From positions 1-64,000 of the forward strand of contig NZ_JANINM010000524.1 of the NCBI RefSeq assembly GCF_024509055.1: 64,000 nt of DNA. Direction: 5' to 3'. Under the pieces are notes generated by a model. The model saw nothing but the letters and a program-made list of their open reading frames with translations, made no database searches and had not been told where the DNA came from. The stretch is from Mesorhizobium sp. Its GTDB lineage: Bacteria; Pseudomonadota; Alphaproteobacteria; Rhizobiales; Rhizobiaceae. Below, piece by piece: positions 27,158 through 35,328 of the stretch. A program made the position numbers and the translations under genes. Position 1 is the first letter of the stretch; every line of letters starts with the position of its first letter.

Positions 27158-28651
27158 TTAATTGCGGCGCCACTCCCTCGGGCCGATGGCATGGATCGAA
27201 GTTCCGCGGCTGTCGACTGCGACCGTCACCGGCATGTCTTCCACGCGCAGGCGATAGATCGCCTCCATGCCAAGGTCGGCATAGGCGACAACCTCAGCCG
27301 TCCTGACAGCCTTCGAGACAAGGTAGGCCGCACCGCCGACCGCGATCAGATAGGCAGCCTTGTGGCGGGCGATTGCCTCGATAGCCTCCGCACCCCGCTC
27401 AGCTTTCCCGATCATCACTCGCAACCCGGTCCCGGACAGAATCTCTTCGACGAAGCGGTCCATGCGCGTCGCCGTGGTTGGACCCGCCGGACCGATCACC
27501 TCACCGCCTGCTGGCTGGACAGGGCCGACATAGTAGATGGCGCGCCCCTGGAGATCGACGGGCGGCTTCTCGCCGGCGCGCAACGTCTCCACCATTCGCC
27601 TGTGCGCGGCATCGCGACCTGTGAAGAGGGTACCCGACAACAGCAGCGTCTCGCCGGGCCGCCAGGCAGCGATCTCCGCATCGTCGAGGCGGTCGAGGTT
27701 GACGCGGCGGGCTGCAGCCGCGCTCTGCTCCAGCACGACATTGGGCCAGTCATCGGAGTTTGGGGCGTCGAAACGCGCAGGACCCGAGCCGTCCAGCTCG
27801 AAATGGATGTGGCGGGCCGCCGCGCAGTTCGGAATGAGCGCGATAGGCAGCGATGCCGCGTGGGTGGGGAAAGAACGCAACTTGACGTCCAGGACGGTCG
27901 TGAGCCCCCCCAAGCCCTGCGCGCCGATTCCGAGCGCGTTCACCCGCTCGAAAATCTCCAGCCGCAGCTCTTCAATCCTTGAGCCCGGGCCCCGGCGCTT
28001 GATATCCAGCATATCCAGCGGCTCGTTGAGGGATTCCTTCGCCATCGCCATGGCCTTGTCGACGCTGCCGCCGACACCGATCCCGAGGATGCCCGGCGGA
28101 CACCATCCCGCCCCTAGCGTCTCTACCGTTCGCACGACCCAGTCCGCAATGGATTCACCGGGATCAAGGACCGTGAATTTGGCCTTGTTCTCCGAGCCTC
28201 CGCCCTTTGCCGAAACGTCGACGGTCACCCTGCTTCCCGCAACCAGCTCTACGTTCACCATCGCAGGCGTGTTGTCCCCGCTGTTCACGCGCCCGAACAG
28301 GGGATCATGCACCATCGAGGCGCGGAGGGGATTGTCGCTGGCCTTCCAGGCGCGGCGCACTGCCTTGTCTACGAGATCTTGCAAAGACCGCCCGGTAAGG
28401 ATTCGGGCTCCGATGCCGAGCTTGACGAAGACGTTTGCAGTGCCCGTGTCCTGGCAAATGGGCCGTCGTCCAACGGCGCACATCCGGGAGTTCATCAGGA
28501 TTTGCCCGATGGCCTGCTTTGCCGATGCGCTTTCCTCCCGTTCGTAGGCCGCGGCCAAGCCGCGGATGAAGTCCGGAGGATGATAGTAGGAGATAAACTG
28601 CAGCGCCTCGGCAATGCTGTCTATGAAGTCTGCTTCCCTGATCTCAGCCAT
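27158..28651 (-). CDS. Class I fumarate hydratase, probable mesaconase
   Basis: 497 aa from ATG MAEIREADFIDSIAEALQFISYYHP; the longer ORF-track start runs into the upstream gene. Alpha and beta parts are fused, as in iron-sulfur class I fumarases, and three likely cluster cysteines are visible in RPICQDTGT, GWCPPGILGIGVGG and IPNCAAARHIHF. The C-terminal part ends VEDMPVTVAVDSRGTSIHAIGP. Some class I fumarases hydrate mesaconate to (S)-citramalate, and this gene ends a complete methylaspartate operon, so mesaconase is the likely role. It starts 7 bp after the DUF4387 gene. Confidence 0.88.
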   Translation of the reverse strand: MAEIREADFIDSIAEALQFISYYHPPDFIRGLAAAYEREESASAKQAIGQILMNSRMCAVGRRPICQDTGTANVFVKLGIGARILTGRSLQDLVDKAVRRAWKASDNPLRASMVHDPLFGRVNSGDNTPAMVNVELVAGSRVTVDVSAKGGGSENKAKFTVLDPGESIADWVVRTVETLGAGWCPPGILGIGVGGSVDKAMAMAKESLNEPLDMLDIKRRGPGSRIEELRLEIFERVNALGIGAQGLGGLTTVLDVKLRSFPTHAASLPIALIPNCAAARHIHFELDGSGPARFDAPNSDDWPNVVLEQSAAAARRVNLDRLDDAEIAAWRPGETLLLSGTLFTGRDAAHRRMVETLRAGEKPPVDLQGRAIYYVGPVQPAGGEVIGPAGPTTATRMDRFVEEILSGTGLRVMIGKAERGAEAIEAIARHKAAYLIAVGGAAYLVSKAVRTAEVVAYADLGMEAIYRLRVEDMPVTVAVDSRGTSIHAIGPREWRRN

Positions 28652-28658
28652 CGCGGAT

Positions 28659-28982
28659 CTACGCTTCGGGATCGAAGGGCACGCCGAGGAGAGGCGCATG
28701 CTGCTGCGCCCCATAGACATCGGTTTCGCCAACTGCCGCCGACGGGAGGCGTCGTTTGATAGTCGCCTTTATGGCGTTCGCTGGTTCGAAGGCCACGATA
28801 TCAAGAACGTCTTCCTCCGGAACCCCATAGAGACGGCTGATCAGCCCCTTGTTGATCAACTGGGTGTCGCGTGCCCGTTCGAAGGCTCTCCGTTCCTTGA
28901 AGATGACATCGAGCGTCAGCTCGAACGGCCCGGCGTTCTTGCTGCGCACTACGAGTGCCGCATCCGCGAGAGTGCCCTTCAT
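28659..28982 (-). CDS. DUF4387 family protein (AtuA partner)
   Basis: 107 aa. It matches the DUF4387 pattern: TLADAALVVRSKNAGPFELTLDVIFKERRAFERARDTQLINKGLISRLYGVPEEDVLDIVAFEPANAIKATIKR. In many genomes this small protein is encoded next to an AtuA-type (DUF1446) protein, and often fused to it. Here it overlaps the AtuA-like gene by 4 bp, supporting a two-subunit complex. The reaction is not known. Confidence 0.85.
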   Translation of the reverse strand: MKGTLADAALVVRSKNAGPFELTLDVIFKERRAFERARDTQLINKGLISRLYGVPEEDVLDIVAFEPANAIKATIKRRLPSAAVGETDVYGAQQHAPLLGVPFDPEA

Positions 28983-30391
28983 GGTAGCTTGCCCTGCAGT
29001 TCGGAAATCTCGATGACGGGAAACAGGCTACGAGGGCTATCCACTTCCAACAGATGGTAGAGGCTGAATTCGTAGACCTGTCCGGCCTTGAAATCCGACG
29101 GCGAGTAAGGGAAGGCCAGATTGCCGGCCGTCGAGATGCGGCCAGGATAGCCGAAGTGCAGCATCGTCGCCCGGGCGAAGCCGCAGATCGTGTCTGCAAG
29201 CGCCTGGGTCTCGGCCACCGCTTCGATCACGAGGCAGATTTCATGCGAGGTGATCGTCTTCAGAGGCTCGAGTTCGCCCATGACGCCATCCCTGCCATAG
29301 ACGCGAACGATCAGCTGATAGGCAGTGTCGGGGACATGGGAAAAGTTGTCAGCGACGCGGCGGCGAACCCCGTCGATGATCGTGTCGACCTGGGAAATGA
29401 AGACCGGATCCCGGGCACCTGCGATCGAGACGGTACGGCAACCGGCAGGCGAGGCACCTTCGAGCTTCACTCTGTAGGGGCGCGACGGCACGAAACGGCT
29501 GCCGGAAACGCGCACCCGCTGCTCGTCCAACTGCTCGAACCGCGTCTGCGTGAGGTCTAGCGCGCCGCCGGGGCCGGGCAGGTGATATGGATCGCTCTTC
29601 TCATAAAGCGTGTGCGCCGCAACCGATGCCACTGTGCAGCGTCGACTTGCAGAAAGCGCCTGAAGCGTGAAGCTGTCTTCCGACAACGTGCCGAGCATGC
29701 AGTCGCTGCCGCTGCCTGGCGTCGCGGCGATGGCGGCGCATTCTAGAATCTTGCCCATGTGCAGAGCTAGCCCGCGGTCGAAGCCGCGCGCAATCGGGAC
29801 GGCGGCGAAGACAGCCGGATCGTAGCAGCGCCCGGCGACGACGACATCCGCCCCACGCGCAAGAGCATCGAGAAGCGGCTCCTCTCCCATCTGAGCTACG
29901 ATGTGCGTACTGGCGTTGATTGTCTCGCGAGTCGCTGCAGGCACTCCGGGGAGTGTATCCACCTTGCCGCGGGCCAAGGCATCGCAAAGGGCCGCCTTCT
30001 CGATATCGGCGGGGATCGATGCCAGGCATCCTTGAAGCTGGTCTTCGGTCGCGACTTCTCGAACGATGTCAACGGTCCAATCGAGATGGGGCCGGGCGCC
30101 GCAGCCACCGGCGCTGCCTATCAACAACGGGATGTCCCGCCCCCTCGCGGCGCGCAGCATGAGCCGAAGGTCGCGCTTCACCGCCGCGCGGTCGGTGAAC
30201 GACACCCCAGCCCCCAGATAGTACGGGCCGGGATCGCTCGATCCGGCATCGACTGCGATGACATCTGGATCGTGGGCCAGGCCCGCTTCGAAGGACGCCT
30301 CTGGAAAGCCGTAGCCGAGAATCGCTGTCGGCGAGAGCACCTTGATTTCCCGCTGTGCGGTCGAGCCCGCCTGGTTTCCGGTCGGCTTCAT
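28979..30391 (-). CDS. AtuA-like protein (DUF1446, acyclic terpene utilisation family)
   Basis: 470 aa. Family segments include AILGYGFPEASFEAGLAHDPDVIAVDAGSSDPGPYYLGAG at the start, LLIGSAGGCGARPHLDWTVDIVREVA and DVVVAGRCYDPAVFAAVPIARGFD. AtuA was named from terpene degradation, but its chemistry is not established. In this operon it lies between methylaspartate ammonia-lyase and the presumed mesaconase, with 4-bp overlaps at both ends, so the pair with DUF4387 very likely acts on a C5 acid of the pathway, or on its CoA ester. Confidence 0.85.
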   Translation of the reverse strand: MKPTGNQAGSTAQREIKVLSPTAILGYGFPEASFEAGLAHDPDVIAVDAGSSDPGPYYLGAGVSFTDRAAVKRDLRLMLRAARGRDIPLLIGSAGGCGARPHLDWTVDIVREVATEDQLQGCLASIPADIEKAALCDALARGKVDTLPGVPAATRETINASTHIVAQMGEEPLLDALARGADVVVAGRCYDPAVFAAVPIARGFDRGLALHMGKILECAAIAATPGSGSDCMLGTLSEDSFTLQALSASRRCTVASVAAHTLYEKSDPYHLPGPGGALDLTQTRFEQLDEQRVRVSGSRFVPSRPYRVKLEGASPAGCRTVSIAGARDPVFISQVDTIIDGVRRRVADNFSHVPDTAYQLIVRVYGRDGVMGELEPLKTITSHEICLVIEAVAETQALADTICGFARATMLHFGYPGRISTAGNLAFPYSPSDFKAGQVYEFSLYHLLEVDSPRSLFPVIEISELQGKLP

Positions 30392-31650
30392 GGCCTCGCC
30401 CCAGCACTCGCGCTCTTCGCCTGGAGGATCGCCAGATTGCGCCGCATCTCGTTCGCCACGATAGTCATGCCTTCGTCGAAGCCCATGCCAGGCTTGACGA
30501 GGACACGCTGCGGCCGCGACGCCTGGGCGACGTGCAGGCAGGTTCTGGCCGAAACGTCAGTCTCGTTGCAGGTGCCGCCCTGGTAGGCCTCGACTCCGTG
30601 CTCCCGGCAATACAGGACTGCCTCCACGGTGTTATGGACGCTGCCCAGGTCCGGCGTCTTGATCTGCACCATGTCGCAGCACCCGGCGTCGACGAACTCG
30701 ACGATGTCCTGGTAGGTATTGCACCATTCGTCCGCCACGATCTTGACCGCACTGCCGCGGACGCGAAGTGCCTCGCGGATTTTCTTCAGCAGCGCTATTT
30801 GGCCTGCCTTGCTCCCCGCGTCGACCGGGCCTTCGATGTAGAGCTCGAAGGGAGAGACCCGCTCGCCGAGCGCCGCGAGGTAGGGGGCGATCCTGTCCGG
30901 ATCGTTTCCGAAAATTATGCCGATCGTCCCGTAGACGTCGACGTGGAGAACGGGCTTGTAGCTGGTGTCTGTTCGCAGCAGGAGTATGCGCTGCGTCAGC
31001 CAGGTCATGTACTCCTGCAGCTTGCCTCCGTTTCGTCCGAGCTTGCTGGGCACGTTGTTGATCAAGCCGTGTGGCAGCGCGTCGACGCCTTTCATGATCA
31101 TCTTGTCGACGGCGTTATAGCGGTCGTCGCCGCTTTGGCCGAACAGGGCGAGCGGGTTCAGGTCAATCGGCAGATTGTACTCGTCACAGACGACCTCGAC
31201 CTTGAGCCGCCCCGACGCCTTCGCGGTGGCATCCAGAAGCGCCTGGGACAATCCGTAACGGATTGCGGTGTGGATCCGCTTGCCGTCCTGTTCCAGCTCG
31301 TCAAAGAAGCGCGCGTTGGCGACGAACTCGCCGACGTCCCGGCCTATCAGCAGCGGCCGCAATACTTCCTGCATCCATGGAATGTAGCGAGAGGCCGTGA
31401 AGAGCGGATCGCGTCCGCCGGCGCCCGAATACTGCACGGCAGCGCAGTCGCCCTCTGCCCAAAGGCCGTTCTCAAGCTTCAGAAGAACGCTCACTGCTTC
31501 CCCTGATTGCCTTATTCTGTCGAACCCGGGCGTTTTGGCTTTGCCGACGTAGGTAAAGCCGTCTTGCCCGGCACCCGCCTTGATCGCCGCCTGGTCGTCA
31601 AAATAAAACGAGGACAGGGCGGGCGTGAACAGTGCTTCGGTGATCTTCAT
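30388..31650 (-). CDS. mal: 3-Methylaspartate ammonia-lyase
   Basis: 420 aa, close to the 413-415 of characterised enzymes. It belongs to the enolase superfamily: CAAVQYSGAGGRDPLF in the cap, metal ligands in HVDVYGT, IEGPVDAG and VADEWCNT, and the catalytic lysine in MVQIKTPDLGSVHNT, followed by AYQGGTCNETDVSA. It removes ammonia from (2S,3S)-3-methylaspartate to give mesaconate. It is fourth in the glmS-glmL-glmE-mal operon and overlaps the AtuA-like gene by 4 bp. Confidence 0.95.
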   Translation of the reverse strand: MKITEALFTPALSSFYFDDQAAIKAGAGQDGFTYVGKAKTPGFDRIRQSGEAVSVLLKLENGLWAEGDCAAVQYSGAGGRDPLFTASRYIPWMQEVLRPLLIGRDVGEFVANARFFDELEQDGKRIHTAIRYGLSQALLDATAKASGRLKVEVVCDEYNLPIDLNPLALFGQSGDDRYNAVDKMIMKGVDALPHGLINNVPSKLGRNGGKLQEYMTWLTQRILLLRTDTSYKPVLHVDVYGTIGIIFGNDPDRIAPYLAALGERVSPFELYIEGPVDAGSKAGQIALLKKIREALRVRGSAVKIVADEWCNTYQDIVEFVDAGCCDMVQIKTPDLGSVHNTVEAVLYCREHGVEAYQGGTCNETDVSARTCLHVAQASRPQRVLVKPGMGFDEGMTIVANEMRRNLAILQAKSASAGARP

Positions 31651-31686
31651 GCGAGTGCTCTGGTATCCTGGTGCAGCGTGGGCGCG

Positions 31687-33147
31687 TTACGGGCGACCAA
31701 TCAAATTGCTCGCGGAGATGGCGCGAACGTCGTCCACGACCATCTGAAACGATGCCTGACGGCCCTCGGTCGCGGCGCGTTCGGCGATCTTGTCTTTGTG
31801 GAACGTCACGATGTCTTCCGGGAGCGGAATGTCACCCTTGCTGAAGACCCGGATCGCGCCGTGGTTGTCGCGAACTGGCGTCATTCGTCCGGCGTTGACG
31901 CTGGCCGGCGCAAAGGGAATGTCCATGACGCCCGCTTCGAACGCCAGGACGGCGCCCCGCGCAACATCGCCTTGGCCGAGTTCGATGACCTTGCGCATCA
32001 CCGCATGCACCTCTCGCTCGATGACCGCTATTTCCTGGGTGATCTCGTCGGTCTCCAACGGCTTCTGATCGCCGATCATGTTGATCATCTGCGCCGTTGC
32101 CTGGAGCCCGGCGCGGTTGGCCTCCATGGTCGGCACGCCGGCGGCCTCGTGGGGTGTCTTCACAATGATCTTCGTCGCCCCCGCGAACTTCGCGGCTGCG
32201 GAGCCGAGCGCTATCACCGAATAGGCTTGGGCTTCGTTCTCGGGGAAGCCGCCCATCCACTGATGGAACACCGTCGAGAGCGCGTAATCCTCGTGGCCAA
32301 ATTCTGCGAAGTAATGCTTCGCGAGCCTGCGCAATGACCGGATAGCAGCGATGTCTTGCGCCAGGTTGCCTGCCTGGCCGTATCCCAACGTGATGCACTT
32401 GACGCCCTGTTCCAGCGCCAGAAGCCCCTCGATAAGGGCGACAGTGTGGGAGACAAAAGGGGGTACGAGCGTTCCAGTGAGGGGACCGAACGGCTCCCTG
32501 TTGATCCTGATGCCCTCCTCTTCGTAGAGGCCGACGAGACGGTCGCAATATTGCCAGTGCCGGATCGACCTATCCAACGGCACGCTCTTCGAGTACGGAA
32601 TGTTGTAAGAAATCCCGCCGCCCTCGAAGCTGGAGAATCCCGCGGCCAACGTGATCTCCGCCAACAGGCGAGCATCCGGAGTGCCATGACGAACCTGGAC
32701 TGGCTTCTCCAGGCTGTCGACCAACCGCTGGCAGCCGGGAACACCGTGGTTCACCGGAGGAAAGCCGTTCAAGAGAGAGGTCCCCGCGGCTCTGGACCGC
32801 TCGATCCCCTTCTCCGCCTCTTGGTACCGATTGTGCCTGGTATAGGCATCAACCGTTGTCGGAAGGACATCGCAAAAGGGAGAAAGATCCTGGAGAAGCT
32901 TTGTGTGCTCGCGCAGAAGGGCTACGCCAGCGCGCGGCTGCAAAAGTGTCTTGCCAGTCGCTTCGGCTCGCGCCAGCGCAACCGAAAACTTCTTCGCCTC
33001 CGTCATTTGTTGATGACGCTGGATGGCTTCGGCGAAATTCACTTCCTGGCCGGTGGGCCACGACCGCAGCACGCCGTACCTTTCCGATTCGTACGCGGAT
33101 CGGGGAAGCTTCTTGTTTTCGATCATACCGCCAATCGGGAGTGTCAT
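31687..33147 (-). CDS. glmE: Methylaspartate (glutamate) mutase epsilon subunit
   Basis: 486 aa, normal for GlmE (about 483). Substrate-barrel segments include LLNGFPPVNHGVPGCQRLVDSLEKPVQVRHGTPDARLLAEI, SFEGGGISYNIPYSKSVPL and REPFGPLTGTLVPPFVSHTVALIEGLLALEQGVKCITLGYGQ. With the B12-binding GlmS subunit it interconverts L-glutamate and (2S,3S)-3-methylaspartate. It lies 36 bp before mal and 30 bp after glmL. Confidence 0.95.
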   Translation of the reverse strand: MTLPIGGMIENKKLPRSAYESERYGVLRSWPTGQEVNFAEAIQRHQQMTEAKKFSVALARAEATGKTLLQPRAGVALLREHTKLLQDLSPFCDVLPTTVDAYTRHNRYQEAEKGIERSRAAGTSLLNGFPPVNHGVPGCQRLVDSLEKPVQVRHGTPDARLLAEITLAAGFSSFEGGGISYNIPYSKSVPLDRSIRHWQYCDRLVGLYEEEGIRINREPFGPLTGTLVPPFVSHTVALIEGLLALEQGVKCITLGYGQAGNLAQDIAAIRSLRRLAKHYFAEFGHEDYALSTVFHQWMGGFPENEAQAYSVIALGSAAAKFAGATKIIVKTPHEAAGVPTMEANRAGLQATAQMINMIGDQKPLETDEITQEIAVIEREVHAVMRKVIELGQGDVARGAVLAFEAGVMDIPFAPASVNAGRMTPVRDNHGAIRVFSKGDIPLPEDIVTFHKDKIAERAATEGRQASFQMVVDDVRAISASNLIGRP

Positions 33148-33177
33148 GGAACGAACCGTCGAAAGGGTTTGGGGGTT

Positions 33178-34542
33178 TCAGTTGTTCTCGACCAGGGCGC
33201 TAAGACCTGCCCGGACTGCTGCCATGGGGTGGGCGGCGGCCACGTTTGCCAGAAGCGGAAGAATGTATTCGGGGTCGCGGAGGTATCGGGCCCTTAGCGG
33301 AGCCAGAACGCGCTTCCCATATTCGTCAGCCGTTAGGGACGAAAGGCTGTTTTGCGGCCGGAAGTCGGCCGTCGCCGAGAGGTATCCCCCAGTTCCAATG
33401 ATCTGCGGAACATCGGTGAGGTCGCGGCCAACCTGAACGTTGACCAATCCTTCCACAGTGCAGACCTGGTGAGCACGACCGGAGTGACGCATCAGGGAAT
33501 GCGCAAGGTTTGCGCTAGCGAGCACTGTATCGAACTTCTGTTCATCGAGACTCCTGGCCAGCGTTTCCGGAGCCCTCGAAACCCTGTCAACATAGACAGA
33601 GAAGGCTGAATCCGGTCCGAGGCTTTCGGATGGGTCCAGTTTCCGCGCGGCCACTGCTGCCGAGCGGGCAGAGACGCGCATGCCTAAATCGCCCTCAACC
33701 GTCCGCTTCACCTTGGCCTCCGGCAGTCCGCGGCGCACCGTGCCCGCCTGATTTTTTTCCTCGTGTACCGAATAGACGTCGGTTGTGGCACCGCCCATGT
33801 CGACCATGACGAACTCGCCGAATTCCGGGGCGAGCTCGGCGATGTTCCGGCAGTATTCGAAAAGGGCGTAAGGCGTAGGCGAAGGTTCGCGACCTGTATG
33901 GGCGACGATCCTATCGAGGCCCTTTCCCTTGGTTATTCTCTGGAGAAACAACTCTCTGATCGCGGCACGGGCCGGCTCTGGATTGGGGTTATCCAACCCG
34001 GGCAGTATATTCTCGACGCAAACAAGGTCCTGCCCATCCAGAATGCGCTCAACGTCATCTCGAACGTCACGATTCCCTGCAAAGACAATGGTTGCGGCCA
34101 AGCCGGCATCGGCAAGCTTTCGGGCATTCTCCACCGGGTAATGCGCATTTCCTCCATCTGCTCCGCCCGCAAGCAGGATGATGTCGGAGTTGGAATTGCG
34201 AAGCGCTTCAATGTCTGCGGCGCTAAGCGAGTAAGCGAAGCTGTGCGTAATCTTCGCCCCGGCCGAATACGCCGTCAGCTTGGCCATCTCCGCGGTGAGG
34301 TCGGGTACAATGCCAATTGCGGCTATCGCCAGACCACCCTTGGCAGAGGAGGAATAGAAAAGCTCATCGTGCTCCCCATCCGCAGACAATGCGTCAAATA
34401 CAAAGTTGAAACCGCGGGAGAGGTCATCCACCGTAGTCGGATGGGCAGCGCGTTTGGCGACGCGCAACTCATTCGGGCTCGATAGCACAAAGGCGGCGCC
34501 CTTGGTCCACGTGGAGCCGATATCTACCGAGATGAGTCTCAT
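33178..34542 (-). CDS. glmL: Glutamate mutase MutL/GlmL protein
   Basis: 454 aa of the ASKHA fold: ISVDIGSTWTKGAAFVL, DIILLAGGADGGNAHYP, FVMVDMGGATTDVYSVHEE and IGTGGYLSA. MutL/GlmL is always found between the two mutase subunit genes and is thought to help assemble or reactivate the B12 enzyme. The ATG overlaps the last base of the glmS stop (TGATG), so translation is coupled. Confidence 0.93.
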   Translation of the reverse strand: MRLISVDIGSTWTKGAAFVLSSPNELRVAKRAAHPTTVDDLSRGFNFVFDALSADGEHDELFYSSSAKGGLAIAAIGIVPDLTAEMAKLTAYSAGAKITHSFAYSLSAADIEALRNSNSDIILLAGGADGGNAHYPVENARKLADAGLAATIVFAGNRDVRDDVERILDGQDLVCVENILPGLDNPNPEPARAAIRELFLQRITKGKGLDRIVAHTGREPSPTPYALFEYCRNIAELAPEFGEFVMVDMGGATTDVYSVHEEKNQAGTVRRGLPEAKVKRTVEGDLGMRVSARSAAVAARKLDPSESLGPDSAFSVYVDRVSRAPETLARSLDEQKFDTVLASANLAHSLMRHSGRAHQVCTVEGLVNVQVGRDLTDVPQIIGTGGYLSATADFRPQNSLSSLTADEYGKRVLAPLRARYLRDPEYILPLLANVAAAHPMAAVRAGLSALVENN

Positions 34543-35006
34543 CAGGCTTTGCAGAGCTCCGCGACCTGCTCCGGCCGCCCCTTAGCACGTTTCTGCACGA
34601 TCTCGCCCTTGAGCATGTCCACGAACATCTTCAGATCATCACCCGCTCTGAAGACGCGATCGAAGCCCATGGCCTTGAACTGCTTCTCGATCGAGTCGAA
34701 ATCGCGCTTACCAACAATGAGGTTGCCGCCGATATAAAGCAGGATGTCGCCGATGCCGCGCTCGATACAGCGCTCCCGCAAGCCCATGCAGTCGATTTCA
34801 CCATGTCCATAGATCGATGAGACGAGGATCGCATCGGCGCCAGTCTCAATGGCCGCGTCGATAAATTCGTCCTGGCTGACCATCACGCCAAGATTGACGA
34901 CGCTGACGCCTAGCTGCTCGATCACGTTCATCAGGATCTTGTTGCCCACTGCATGGCAGTCGGCACCGATTACACCGAGCACCACTTTGAATTCCGAAGT
35001 GACCAT
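34542..35006 (-). CDS. glmS: Methylaspartate (glutamate) mutase sigma subunit, B12-binding
   Basis: 154 aa, a single cobalamin-binding domain. The motif [16 protein letters not shown] gives DxHxxG, with the cobalt-ligand histidine at about residue 18; [14 protein letters not shown] and [12 protein letters not shown] supply the remaining cobalamin contacts. It is the first gene of the operon. A promoter TTGACT-16 bp-TATGAG (minus strand) lies just upstream, with a palindrome behind it. Confidence 0.95.
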   Translation of the reverse strand: MVTSEFKVVLGVIGADCHAVGNKILMNVIEQLGVSVVNLGVMVSQDEFIDAAIETGADAILVSSIYGHGEIDCMGLRERCIERGIGDILLYIGGNLIVGKRDFDSIEKQFKAMGFDRVFRAGDDLKMFVDMLKGEIVQKRAKGRPEQVAELCKA

Positions 35007-35081
35007 TGCGCTGTCTTTCCTAGGAAGTTCGACGGATTGGGTCCGGTCTCATACAAGGAGGTCCAGAGAAGTCAATAATGA

Positions 35082-35105
35082 TTATCTGTTATTCTGAATA
35101 GATAA
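35082..35105. promoter_or_regulatory. Palindrome upstream of the methylaspartate operon promoter
   Basis: TTATCT-GTT-ATTCTGAAT-AGATAA: outer 6-bp arms pair, and ATTC-T-GAAT forms an inner palindrome. It sits just upstream of the -35 of the likely glmS promoter, the place expected for an activator. The LysR protein at 26.2 kb is one candidate. Confidence 0.45.
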
Positions 35106-35208
35106 GCGATGCTGATCTATTTCTGGAGGGCGGGTAATGCACCAAGCCCGTGGTCGCCCCTCGGAAACGGCATCGCGCCAGTTCTCGCTTGACCGTCTTT
35201 ACATATAT

Positions 35209-35225
35209 CACTTATCATATAAGTG
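35209..35225. promoter_or_regulatory. FadR-type operator, copy 5, with promoter
   Basis: CACTTATCATATAAGTG, a perfect 7-3-7 inverted repeat. On the plus strand TTGACC (35189-35194), an 18-bp spacer and TATCAT (35213-35218) form a good promoter whose -10 is inside the operator. It is about 105 bp before the aldehyde dehydrogenase start, which also shows that the long ORF-track start at 35137 is wrong. Confidence 0.8.
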
Positions 35226-35328
35226 TCAACAAAATGAAGTGCCCATCGTGCAGGGCCGTGCGGCACCACGGGCCGCCGCATTGACCGCGAAGTCTGCTCG
35301 GGCTGACTGGAACGAGGAAGGGAACCCT

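Noticed and set aside
35007-35130. Possible cobalamin riboswitch in front of the B12-dependent mutase operon
   Set aside because: No B12-box-like sequence or multi-helix fold is apparent; only a promoter and a palindrome are seen. The same holds upstream of the mutase at 42.9 kb.
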